Part shown: piece after piece, positions 1-5,210 of the stretch | How the letters are laid out: each line of letters begins with the position of its first letter | Position numbering within the stretch: the first letter of the stretch is position 1 | Assembly (NCBI GenBank): GCA_002291955.1 | Contig: DBBA01000321.1 | Location: forward strand, 1,023 to 9,395 | Length of the DNA: 8,373 bases | Origin: Rhodobacteraceae bacterium UBA996 | GTDB taxonomy: Bacteria > Pseudomonadota > Alphaproteobacteria > Rhodobacterales > Rhodobacteraceae | Direction of reading: 5' to 3' | The notes under the pieces: model-generated | Told to the model about the DNA's origin: nothing | The model's input: the letters and a program-made list of their open reading frames with translations, nothing else | The model's database searches: none | Program-made: the position numbers and the translations under genes

Positions 1-171
1 CATGTTGATGTCGGTGATGATCATGTCGGCCTTCAGCCCGCTGCGCAGCTTGGACAGCGCCTTGCAGCCATCGGCGGCGGTTTCGACGACATAGCCGTTC
101 ATCTCCAGCGTCGCGCGGACGCTCATCAGCATGGTGGCGGAATCATCGACGATCAGGATGGTCTTGGGCAT
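1..171 (-). CDS. CheY-like response regulator receiver, C-terminus cut by window edge
   Basis: The first 57 residues of a single-domain-type receiver are visible, beginning MPKTILIVDDSATM. The acidic pair D9/D10 and the phospho-acceptor D54 (in MIITDINM) are in the places expected for CheY-type receivers, which take phosphate from a histidine kinase such as CheA and alter flagellar motor or other output. The reading frame is open to the window edge, which cuts it just after the acceptor Asp. The start at 171 has an AGGA element that overlaps the stop codon of the upstream STAS-like gene, and the gap between the two genes is only 8 bp, so they are very likely cotranscribed and coupled. The operon order (cheA portion, STAS, receiver) fits a chemotaxis cluster. 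Whether this is CheY proper or the receiver of a larger protein cannot be told. Asp codons are mixed (3 GAC, 2 GAT), as in the neighbouring chemotaxis genes. Confidence 0.88.
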   Translation of the reverse strand, partial: MPKTILIVDDSATMLMSVRATLEMNGYVVETAADGCKALSKLRSGLKADMIITDINM

Positions 172-179
172 CGGCGGTC

Positions 180-422
180 CTATCTGTCCGGAAAAAGCAG
201 CGGGGCGAGCCAGCCATGCAGGTCGGCATCGGCGGGCAGGGCGAGAATGGGGGCGCTGCCGGCCAGCAGCACCTGAAGGCAGGCGGGGTGGACATGGGTG
301 CAGCCGCCGAGATCGACCGCGCGCCCCGGCGCCTCGATCAGCCAGGCATGGAGCGTCTCGGCCGCCTCGACATCGACCTCGCCCGACAGCACCGCCTTGC
401 GCTTGAACAGCCGCACCGGCAT
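180..422 (-). CDS. small STAS-like (anti-sigma-antagonist fold) protein of chemotaxis operon
   Basis: This 80-residue protein resembles a STAS domain: a beta-strand ending in AVDLGGCTHVHP followed by a helix beginning ACLQVLLAG, which is the place of the usual D-L-S-x(4)-D-S-S/A-G-L-x-x-L-L pattern. STAS proteins of this kind are small cytoplasmic protein-protein switches. A STAS gene beside cheA is found in several alphaproteobacterial chemotaxis clusters, where it is thought to have a signalling role. The Ser/Thr normally phosphorylated in SpoIIAA-type proteins is not present here (HPA in its place), so regulation by a Ser kinase looks unlikely. At 80 residues it is slightly shorter than typical STAS proteins (about 95-110). 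Its ATG overlaps the stop of the cheA reading frame (ATGA, 419-422), indicating translational coupling. Fold assignment is from pattern only and is moderately sure; the cellular role is inference. Confidence 0.7.
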   Translation of the reverse strand: MPVRLFKRKAVLSGEVDVEAAETLHAWLIEAPGRAVDLGGCTHVHPACLQVLLAGSAPILALPADADLHGWLAPLLFPDR

Positions 423-3400
423 CAGCCGAGCCTCCTTGGGTTGAGCACCATCACCACCGCGCCGTCGCCCATCAGCGTCGAGCCGGAATAGACGTCGATC
501 CCGGCGAGCAGCGCCCCCAGCGGCTTCTGGATCACGTCGAGCGTCTCGCGGAAATCATCGACGATCAGGCCGATCTGCTCGTCGCCGCGCTGGAGGATCA
601 GGATCGCCAGTTCGCCCGCCATGCTGCGGCGCGGGGCGGCGTCGATCCCGAGCGCGGCGTTGAGCGGGCGCAGCGGGACGATCCGGCCGCGCCGGACAAT
701 CGCCTGCCCCTGCCCGACGGCGCGCAGATCGGCCTCGGCCACGCGCAATGTCTCGACTACCGCATCGACCGGCACGGCAAAGCGCTGGCCATCGGTTTCG
801 ATCACCAGCACGCGGGTGATGGCGACCGACAGTGGCAGCGCGATCCGCACCGTGGTGCCCTGACCGGCCACGCTGTCGAGCGCGATGTCGCCGTGCAGCC
901 GTTCGACCGCCGTGCGCACCACATCCATGCCGACGCCGCGCCCTGACAGGTCGGAGATTGCCGCCGCCGTCGAGAAACCGGGCAGGAACACCAGCTGCAC
1001 GGCGTCGCGTGCGCTCAGCTGTGCGGCGGCATCGGCCGCGATCAGCCCGCGTTCGACGGCGCGCGCGCGCACCCGGTCGGGATCGATCCCGCGCTTCTCG
1101 GCCGACGCGCGGACCGAGGCGCGCAGGGCCGGACTGCGCGCGAGCAGGCGCAGGAACCGGCTCTGGTCCAGCACCAGAAGCGTGCAGGGCGTGATCGCCA
1201 CCACCCGCGCCCGCCGTGCGGCCCGGGTCAGCAGCGCGATGTGGCCGAACATCTCGCCCCGGCCCAGCCGCCAGGTCTGCCCGGCCACCTCGACCTCGAC
1301 CGCGCCCGACGCGATGAAGAACACCGTCTCGGGCGTGGTGTCGCGCCGCAGCACGACCGCGCCTTCGGGCACATGCTGCGTCACCAGCGCGCGCAGGAGC
1401 GGCTTCAGCTGCGCCTCGGGCAGGCCGTCAAAGGCCGGGATCTGCCGGATCAGCTCGTCCTTGCGCGCCGCGATGTCCAGCGCCGGGCGCCGCTCGGCCT
1501 CGACCCGCCGGTCGATGATGTCCTCGAGCAGGCGCGCATGCAGTTCCTCGCCGATCAGCCCTTCGTCGCACAGGGCGTCATAATCGCGCTCCTCGAGCCG
1601 CAGGGCCGTGCGGCGCAGGAACCGCCGCTCGATCTCCTCGGCGTAGCCGGGATACTGCAGGCGCATCCCGTCGACCGAACTGTCCAGCGTGTCGATCCGC
1701 CGGTCCAGCATGTCGTGCAGAAGGTCGGCCACGCGGCGGCCGTGGATGCGGCGGATGCGCCGGTCGATGAAGCCGTGCAGGTCGCGCAGGACCAGCCGCT
1801 GGGCCAGCAGCAACTCGAACCGGTCGGCGGTCAGACGGGCGTGCAGACCCGCCAGCCGCAGCCGGTTGTGCATCCACACGGCCAGCTTCAGCCCCGGGCC
1901 ATAGCCCAGCGCCCGCCGCGCCGCGCGCTGGTAGCCGGTGCGCCCGTCGGCCCGCGTGCGCTCGATCAGGCCGTCGGCATCCGACATCAGCCGGTCCGAG
2001 ATGCGGGCCGAGATGGTCCGGTCGCGCAGGCGCTCGACATAGGCATCCCGCTCGGCGCCCGCCAGCGCGATCAGGCCCAGCGTCACCCGGTCGCGGTCCA
2101 GGATCTCGCCGCCCTCCTCGGCGGCCTTCACCGCCTCGTCCAGCCGCTCGGCAAAGCGCTTGGCCTCGGACCGGGTGATCTCGCGGGTCAGGGCATAGTT
2201 CTCGGCCGTGCTCGCCACCGCCTCGCGCACCGATTGCAGCGCCACCGCGACCACCTGCCGCGACAGGGCCGCGTCGAGCGGCGACAGCGCATCCAGCCGC
2301 AGCGACCGGATCAGCAGGCGCAGCGTGGGGCCCTGCACGAACAGGGTGAACAGCGTGAACCCGGTGGCAAGGATCCCGACCAGCCGCTTCGTCTCGGGGG
2401 CCACGCGGAAGCTTTCGGTGACCGCAAGCGCCAGCGCCAGCGTGACCGCCCCGCGCAGGCCGCCCCACAGGATGACGGCGCGGAACGGCCGGCTGACGGG
2501 CGGCGACAGGCGCAGGCCCACGAGCAGCGGCAACAGCCCGAACAGCACCACGACGCGCGCCGCGACGGCCGCCGCGGTGACGACGGCGATCAGCCCGAGA
2601 TCGGATGGCCGCAGGTCCCCGAGAAGCCGCGGGATCAGAAGCGCCGCCAGCACGAAGATCAGCGCCCCCGCCCAGTGCGCCAGGAACCCCCAGGTCTCCC
2701 GCAGGTTGACCCAGGACCCCGGCGGCAGCCGCCCGGGACCCAGCAGGTTCAGCGTCACGCCCGCGACGACCACCGCGATCACGCCCGACGCGCCCACCGC
2801 CTGTTCGGCGGCGACAAACGCGAGATAGGGCAGCGCGACACTGAAGGTCACGATCGCCAGGTCGCGGCGGCCAAGCCACCCGGCGCCCCACAGCCAGGCC
2901 CGCGCCATCAGCCAGCCGACCGCGGCGCCCCCCGCCAGCGCGACGGGGAAGCGCAGCGCTGCCTCGCCCCAGGTCGGGTTCGCGACTCCGACCGACACGA
3001 TCGACAGGAACACCCCGAACAGCGCGATGGCCGCCGCGTCGTTCAGCACGCTCTCGCCCTCGACGAGCCGGGCCAGGCGGCGCGGCGCCGCGATCGACCG
3101 GAACACGGTCAGCACCGCGGACGGATCGGTGGTGGACACGATCGCCCCGATCAGAAGGCAGGCGGCCAGCGGCAGGGTGGATGTCACCGACAGCGCCCCG
3201 CCCACAAAGGCGGTCGCCACGAACACCGCGACCACCGCCAGGACCAGGATCGGCACCCAGTCCTCGGCCATCCGGCGCAGGTTCATCACCAGCGTGGCCT
3301 GGAAGATCAGCGTCGGCAGGAAGACATAGAGAAAGACGTTCGACCGGATCGGCAGGTTCAGGATCGCGAATGCCGCAGGCGACAGCGCCTCGGCCTCCTC

Positions 3401-3568
3401 GACCTGCGCGCCGGCCTGCAGCAGAAGCGTGGCGCCCACCGCGATGGACAGCCCCAGCGCCGCCAGCATCACCGTGTAGGGCAACCCCAGCCGGTCAGCC
3501 AGGGGCTCGGCCAGCGCGATCACCGCGAACAGCGCGGCGATGACGGCAACGATGACGACGATGTCCAT
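422..3568 (-). CDS. Na+/H+ antiporter (CPA1, cNMP-binding) fused in frame to CheA C-terminal part
   Basis: One open frame of 1048 residues carries parts of two unrelated proteins. Residues 1-430 are a polytopic membrane domain of the CPA1 (NhaP/SOS1) cation/proton antiporter family, with TDPSAV at 147-152, the EGESVLNDA ion-site motif at 170-178 (N-D pair) and GLRGAVTLALAL at 370-381. Residues 430-710 are a long, Arg-rich cytoplasmic helical region, and 712-825 a cyclic-nucleotide-binding-like beta-roll (FFIASGAVEVEV, GEMFGHIALL). About 830 residues is near the whole length expected of such an antiporter. From 827 (GIDPDRV) the sequence becomes CheA: remainder of the ATPase domain (GFSTA 864-868, SGRGVGMDVV 875-884, GQGTTVRI 902-909) and the CheW-like P5 domain (912-1045). 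The CheA His domain, dimerisation domain, N box and first half of the G1 box are absent. The start at 3568 (MDIVVIV) begins the first membrane helix; an upstream in-frame ATG at 3655 would add 29 polar residues and is disfavoured. Fusion versus assembly chimera is unresolved. Confidence 0.8.
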   Translation of the reverse strand: MDIVVIVAVIAALFAVIALAEPLADRLGLPYTVMLAALGLSIAVGATLLLQAGAQVEEAEALSPAAFAILNLPIRSNVFLYVFLPTLIFQATLVMNLRRMAEDWVPILVLAVVAVFVATAFVGGALSVTSTLPLAACLLIGAIVSTTDPSAVLTVFRSIAAPRRLARLVEGESVLNDAAAIALFGVFLSIVSVGVANPTWGEAALRFPVALAGGAAVGWLMARAWLWGAGWLGRRDLAIVTFSVALPYLAFVAAEQAVGASGVIAVVVAGVTLNLLGPGRLPPGSWVNLRETWGFLAHWAGALIFVLAALLIPRLLGDLRPSDLGLIAVVTAAAVAARVVVLFGLLPLLVGLRLSPPVSRPFRAVILWGGLRGAVTLALALAVTESFRVAPETKRLVGILATGFTLFTLFVQGPTLRLLIRSLRLDALSPLDAALSRQVVAVALQSVREAVASTAENYALTREITRSEAKRFAERLDEAVKAAEEGGEILDRDRVTLGLIALAGAERDAYVERLRDRTISARISDRLMSDADGLIERTRADGRTGYQRAARRALGYGPGLKLAVWMHNRLRLAGLHARLTADRFELLLAQRLVLRDLHGFIDRRIRRIHGRRVADLLHDMLDRRIDTLDSSVDGMRLQYPGYAEEIERRFLRRTALRLEERDYDALCDEGLIGEELHARLLEDIIDRRVEAERRPALDIAARKDELIRQIPAFDGLPEAQLKPLLRALVTQHVPEGAVVLRRDTTPETVFFIASGAVEVEVAGQTWRLGRGEMFGHIALLTRAARRARVVAITPCTLLVLDQSRFLRLLARSPALRASVRASAEKRGIDPDRVRARAVERGLIAADAAAQLSARDAVQLVFLPGFSTAAAISDLSGRGVGMDVVRTAVERLHGDIALDSVAGQGTTVRIALPLSVAITRVLVIETDGQRFAVPVDAVVETLRVAEADLRAVGQGQAIVRRGRIVPLRPLNAALGIDAAPRRSMAGELAILILQRGDEQIGLIVDDFRETLDVIQKPLGALLAGIDVYSGSTLMGDGAVVMVLNPRRLG
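1075..1100 (-). other. junction between antiporter and CheA coding sequence
   Basis: Upstream of this point (higher coordinates) the translation is the cNMP-domain tail of the antiporter (RSPALRASVRASAEKRG). Downstream it is the CheA ATP-binding domain from the middle of its G1 box (GIDPDRVRARAVERGL; CheA proteins usually have DDGxGID/N there). GID is encoded at 1090-1082. The frame is open and uninterrupted. Asp codons change from about 20 GAC to 2 GAT on the antiporter side (hand count of its last third) to about 15 GAC to 13 GAT in cheA, STAS and cheY together. A short sequence shared by both genes around RGID would explain either an assembly join or a recombination, but the parental sequences are not available here. 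The exact base of the switch cannot be fixed. Confidence 0.6.
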
Positions 3569-3814
3569 GATCCCGCCATAACGCCCTGTGCCGACAGGAG
3601 GAAACCCCGCACGGCCATGTTTCGCGCGCGTTTCACGGATGTGTTCGCATGGCACGGGCGATCCGCGGCACCGCGCCGCCCTGGCATGGCCGGTCCCCGG
3701 GGACAGGCCACGGACGAGTATCGGGCTTCGATGTGCCGCAAGTATCCCGGGGGGAGCCGAGGCGTCTGCCTCGGCCGGGGGGCAGCGCCCCCCGCCTGCG
3801 CCTCGCCGTGCGGT
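3569..3814. other. intergenic region between olsB-like gene and antiporter gene
   Basis: This 246-bp gap lies between the stop of the acyltransferase gene and the antiporter start, both on the minus strand. It holds two adjacent G+C-rich hairpins near the acyltransferase end (3756-3794, listed separately) and a perfect 12-bp palindrome GTCCCCGGGGAC at 3693-3704 of unknown meaning. The antiporter start at 3568 has only a weak purine stretch (GGCGGGA) just upstream as a ribosome-binding site. I see no convincing sigma70 promoter for the antiporter, although the hairpins suggest it is transcribed separately from the acyltransferase gene. Confidence 0.5.
3756..3794 (-). terminator. tandem G+C-rich hairpins downstream of the olsB-like gene
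   Basis: Two hairpins stand side by side. The first has an 8-bp stem (GCCGAGGC 3756-3763 with GCCTCGGC 3768-3775) and a 4-base loop. The second has an 8-bp stem (3776-3783 with 3787-3794, six G-C pairs flanked by C-G pairs) and a 3-base loop. They begin 21 bases after the acyltransferase stop codon. No T-tract follows on the minus strand, so a classic Rho-independent terminator is not shown; a transcript-end stabiliser or a Rho-aided stop is equally possible. Similar palindromic units are frequent between genes in Rhodobacterales, so it may also be a dispersed repeat. Confidence 0.55.
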
Positions 3815-4570
3815 TCAGCCGCCCGCAACCGCCCGCAACGCCCGGACCCGCGCGGGCGGGATCGCCCCGATCTCGAGGCCGGTGAAGACGTGCAGCGTGT
3901 TCAGGTCGCGGTCCACCACCGCGTGGTCGCTGACCCAGCCCCCCATCGCCAGATAGGTGCGCAAGAGGGGCGGGATCAGCGGCAGTCCGCGCCGGGCATC
4001 GGGCTTGCGCCGCAGGAACCGGGCAAAGCGGAACACGACCGGCGCCTTGACCCGCGGCAGCCAGCGCCGGGGGCCCAGGTGCCGCGCCTTCAGGATCGCA
4101 AAGGCGTCCATGTAGGCCGCGGCCTCGGTCCCCCTGAAGGACGAGCAGCCGAACAGCATCTTCACCCCCGCCGCATCCACATAGGCGGTCATCGCGCCCC
4201 AGGCCACGCGCAGGATGTCGGGGTCGTGCCGGTCGGGATGCAGGCAGAACCGCCCCATCTCGACCATCGGCCCCTCGAAAGCTTCCAGCGCGGACAGTTC
4301 GTAATACTGCGCCGCATAGCTTTGTCCGATCTCGCCGCCGCCCTTCAGCGGCAGCAGGCGGAAACAGGCGACCAGATCGCCCGTCGCCACTTCCTCGACC
4401 AGGACATGCCGGCAGATCGCATCGTAGCGGTCGGCGTCCAGCCCGCCCGGGCGCGCCTGCGCACCGGTCCCGTCGATAAAGGCGCGGTGCCGCAGCCGCT
4501 GGGCGGCCTCGACATCGGCGGGTGTCTCGGCGAAGCGGGCGGCGTAGCGGCCGCGGACAAGCGCGCGCAT
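3815..4570 (-). CDS. olsB: ornithine-ACP N-acyltransferase (OlsB-like, GNAT fold)
   Basis: This 251-residue protein matches the OlsB/hemolysin-like acyltransferase pattern. OlsB transfers a 3-hydroxyacyl chain from acyl-ACP to the alpha-amino group of ornithine, giving lyso-ornithine lipid, the first step of ornithine-lipid synthesis at the inner membrane. Visible marks are the N-terminal RLRHRAFI (26-32), DLVACFRLLPL (65-75), QSYAAQYYEL (83-92), the block VEMGRFCLHPDRHDPDILRV (103-122) with AWGAMTAYVD (123-132), GCSSFRG (141-147), and the C-terminal PPLLRTYLAMGGWVSDHAVVD (200-220). The start at 4570 is supported by a GGGAG element about 10 bases upstream; the frame stays open far upstream but only as antisense of msrB. 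It is slightly shorter than the best-studied rhizobial OlsB. No olsA (the second acyltransferase) lies beside it in the window. It is divergent from msrB and followed by hairpins. A related GNAT acyltransferase with another amine acceptor is the main alternative. Confidence 0.77.
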   Translation of the reverse strand: MRALVRGRYAARFAETPADVEAAQRLRHRAFIDGTGAQARPGGLDADRYDAICRHVLVEEVATGDLVACFRLLPLKGGGEIGQSYAAQYYELSALEAFEGPMVEMGRFCLHPDRHDPDILRVAWGAMTAYVDAAGVKMLFGCSSFRGTEAAAYMDAFAILKARHLGPRRWLPRVKAPVVFRFARFLRRKPDARRGLPLIPPLLRTYLAMGGWVSDHAVVDRDLNTLHVFTGLEIGAIPPARVRALRAVAGG

Positions 4571-4610
4571 GTGATCGGCACTCCCTTGGACCCGGGGTGG
4601 CGGCACCCTA

Positions 4611-4639
4611 GCTATGGCCCTGCCGAGAGTAGCACACAA
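4611..4639 (-). promoter_or_regulatory. candidate sigma70-type promoter for the olsB-like gene
   Basis: On the minus strand TTGTGT (4639-4634) and CATAGC (4616-4611) are separated by 17 bases and would start transcription near 4604, about 34 bases before the ATG at 4570. Each box matches the consensus at only three of six positions, so this is a weak candidate chosen because of its spacing and location. Confidence 0.3.
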
Positions 4640-4706
4640 GATGTGACAGGACGCTGAACGCCGCCGCGCGGCGCAGCCTGTCCGCCTGATGCTCCGGCAG
4701 GCAACT

Positions 4707-4714
4707 GGAGGAGG
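4707..4714 (+). promoter_or_regulatory. ribosome-binding site deciding the msrB start
   Basis: GGAGGAGG stands 6 bases before the ATG at 4721 and only 3 bases before the in-frame GTG at 4718. The normal spacing favours 4721. The later ATG at 4745, which would match the shorter N-terminus of many MsrB proteins, has no comparable element. Confidence 0.75.
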
Positions 4715-4720
4715 ACCGTG

Positions 4721-5137
4721 ATGACCGGGGTGACCGGGGTGACGATGGACAAGGTGGTCAAGACCGACGACGAATGGCGGGCCCAGCTGTCCGACCTCGC
4801 CTTCAAGGTCACCCGCAAGCACGGCACCGAACGCGCCTTCACCCACGACGACTTTCCCAAGGCGCCCGGCACCTTCCGCTGCGTCTGCTGCGACGCGCCC
4901 CTGTTCGATGCGTCCACCAAGTTCGACAGCGGCACCGGCTGGCCGTCGTTCTTCGCTCCCCTCGACCCCGAGATGGTGGGCGAGGCCGAGGATCGCAGCT
5001 GGTTCATGCGCCGGACCGAGGTGCACTGCAACCGCTGCGACGCGCACCTTGGCCACGTCTTCCCCGACGGCCCCGCGCCGACCGGGCTGCGCTACTGCAT
5101 CAACGGCGTGGCGCTGACCTTCGATCCGGACAACTGA
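4721..5137 (+). CDS. msrB: peptide-methionine (R)-S-oxide reductase MsrB
   Basis: MsrB reduces the R-epimer of methionine sulfoxide in proteins, using a thioredoxin-type donor, as part of oxidative-damage repair. The 138-residue protein is of normal length for a stand-alone cytoplasmic MsrB and has no signal peptide. The family marks are all present: the two zinc CxxC pairs (C54/C57 in RCVCCDAPLF and C103/C106 in CNRCDAHLGHVF), GTGWPSF at 71-77, the histidines H109 and H112, and the catalytic C126 in RYCINGVAL. There is an extra Cys at 56 inside the first zinc motif. The start at 4721 follows a strong ribosome-binding site; an internal ATG at 4745 (MDKVVKT) is the alternative, and the difference is a TGVTGVT stretch encoded by a 9-bp tandem repeat. 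The gene is divergent from the olsB-like gene and convergent with the ABC ATPase gene, so it appears monocistronic. Identity is secure. Confidence 0.96.
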   Translation: MTGVTGVTMDKVVKTDDEWRAQLSDLAFKVTRKHGTERAFTHDDFPKAPGTFRCVCCDAPLFDASTKFDSGTGWPSFFAPLDPEMVGEAEDRSWFMRRTEVHCNRCDAHLGHVFPDGPAPTGLRYCINGVALTFDPDN

Positions 5138-5166
5138 CGTCCCGGTCCGGGGACACGCGCGGCCGC

Positions 5167-5191
5167 CGCCCCCCGTGTACGGCGGGGGGCG
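5167..5191. terminator. hairpin between convergent msrB and ABC ATPase genes
   Basis: CGCCCCCCG (5167-5175) pairs with CGGGGGGCG (5183-5191) to give a 9-bp all-G/C stem with a 7-base loop; an alternative inner pairing around TGTA is possible. It lies 29 bases after the msrB stop and 20 bases after the ATPase stop on the other strand, so it could serve both as a bidirectional terminator. Neither strand shows a T-tract, so the mechanism is uncertain. Confidence 0.6.
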
Positions 5192-5210
5192 CACCCGGCC
5201 CGCGCCGACC

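Larger units (their letters stand above)
4571..4720. other. divergent intergenic region between olsB-like gene and msrB
   Basis: This 150-bp region must carry both promoters. Besides the weak olsB candidate it has a perfect 12-bp palindrome (CGCCGCGCGGCG, 4662-4673), which may only reflect base composition, and a small possible hairpin (GCCTG 4684-4688 with CAGGC 4698-4702) just before the msrB ribosome-binding site. I see no confident msrB promoter and no recognisable regulator box. Confidence 0.45.

Noticed and set aside
3569..3655. N-terminal extension of the antiporter to the ATG at 3655
   Set aside because: It would place 29 mostly polar and basic residues before the first membrane helix. 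CPA1 antiporters of this kind normally begin just before that helix, as from 3568. It cannot be fully excluded, since neither start has a strong ribosome-binding site.
3693..3704. Perfect palindrome GTCCCCGGGGAC between the acyltransferase and antiporter genes
   Set aside because: Twelve-base G/C palindromes are expected by chance in DNA of this composition, and nothing nearby gives it a role.
1241..4657. A 1138-codon open frame on the plus strand
   Set aside because: It lies antisense to the antiporter and olsB-like genes, is full of Gln, Arg, His and Pro with no recognisable domain, and follows from the high G+C codon pattern of the true genes.
4571..5194. Upstream extension of the olsB-like frame to a start at 5194
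   Set aside because: The extension is the antisense of msrB, which has complete catalytic and zinc motifs. The start at 4570 has a ribosome-binding site and fits the family N-terminus.
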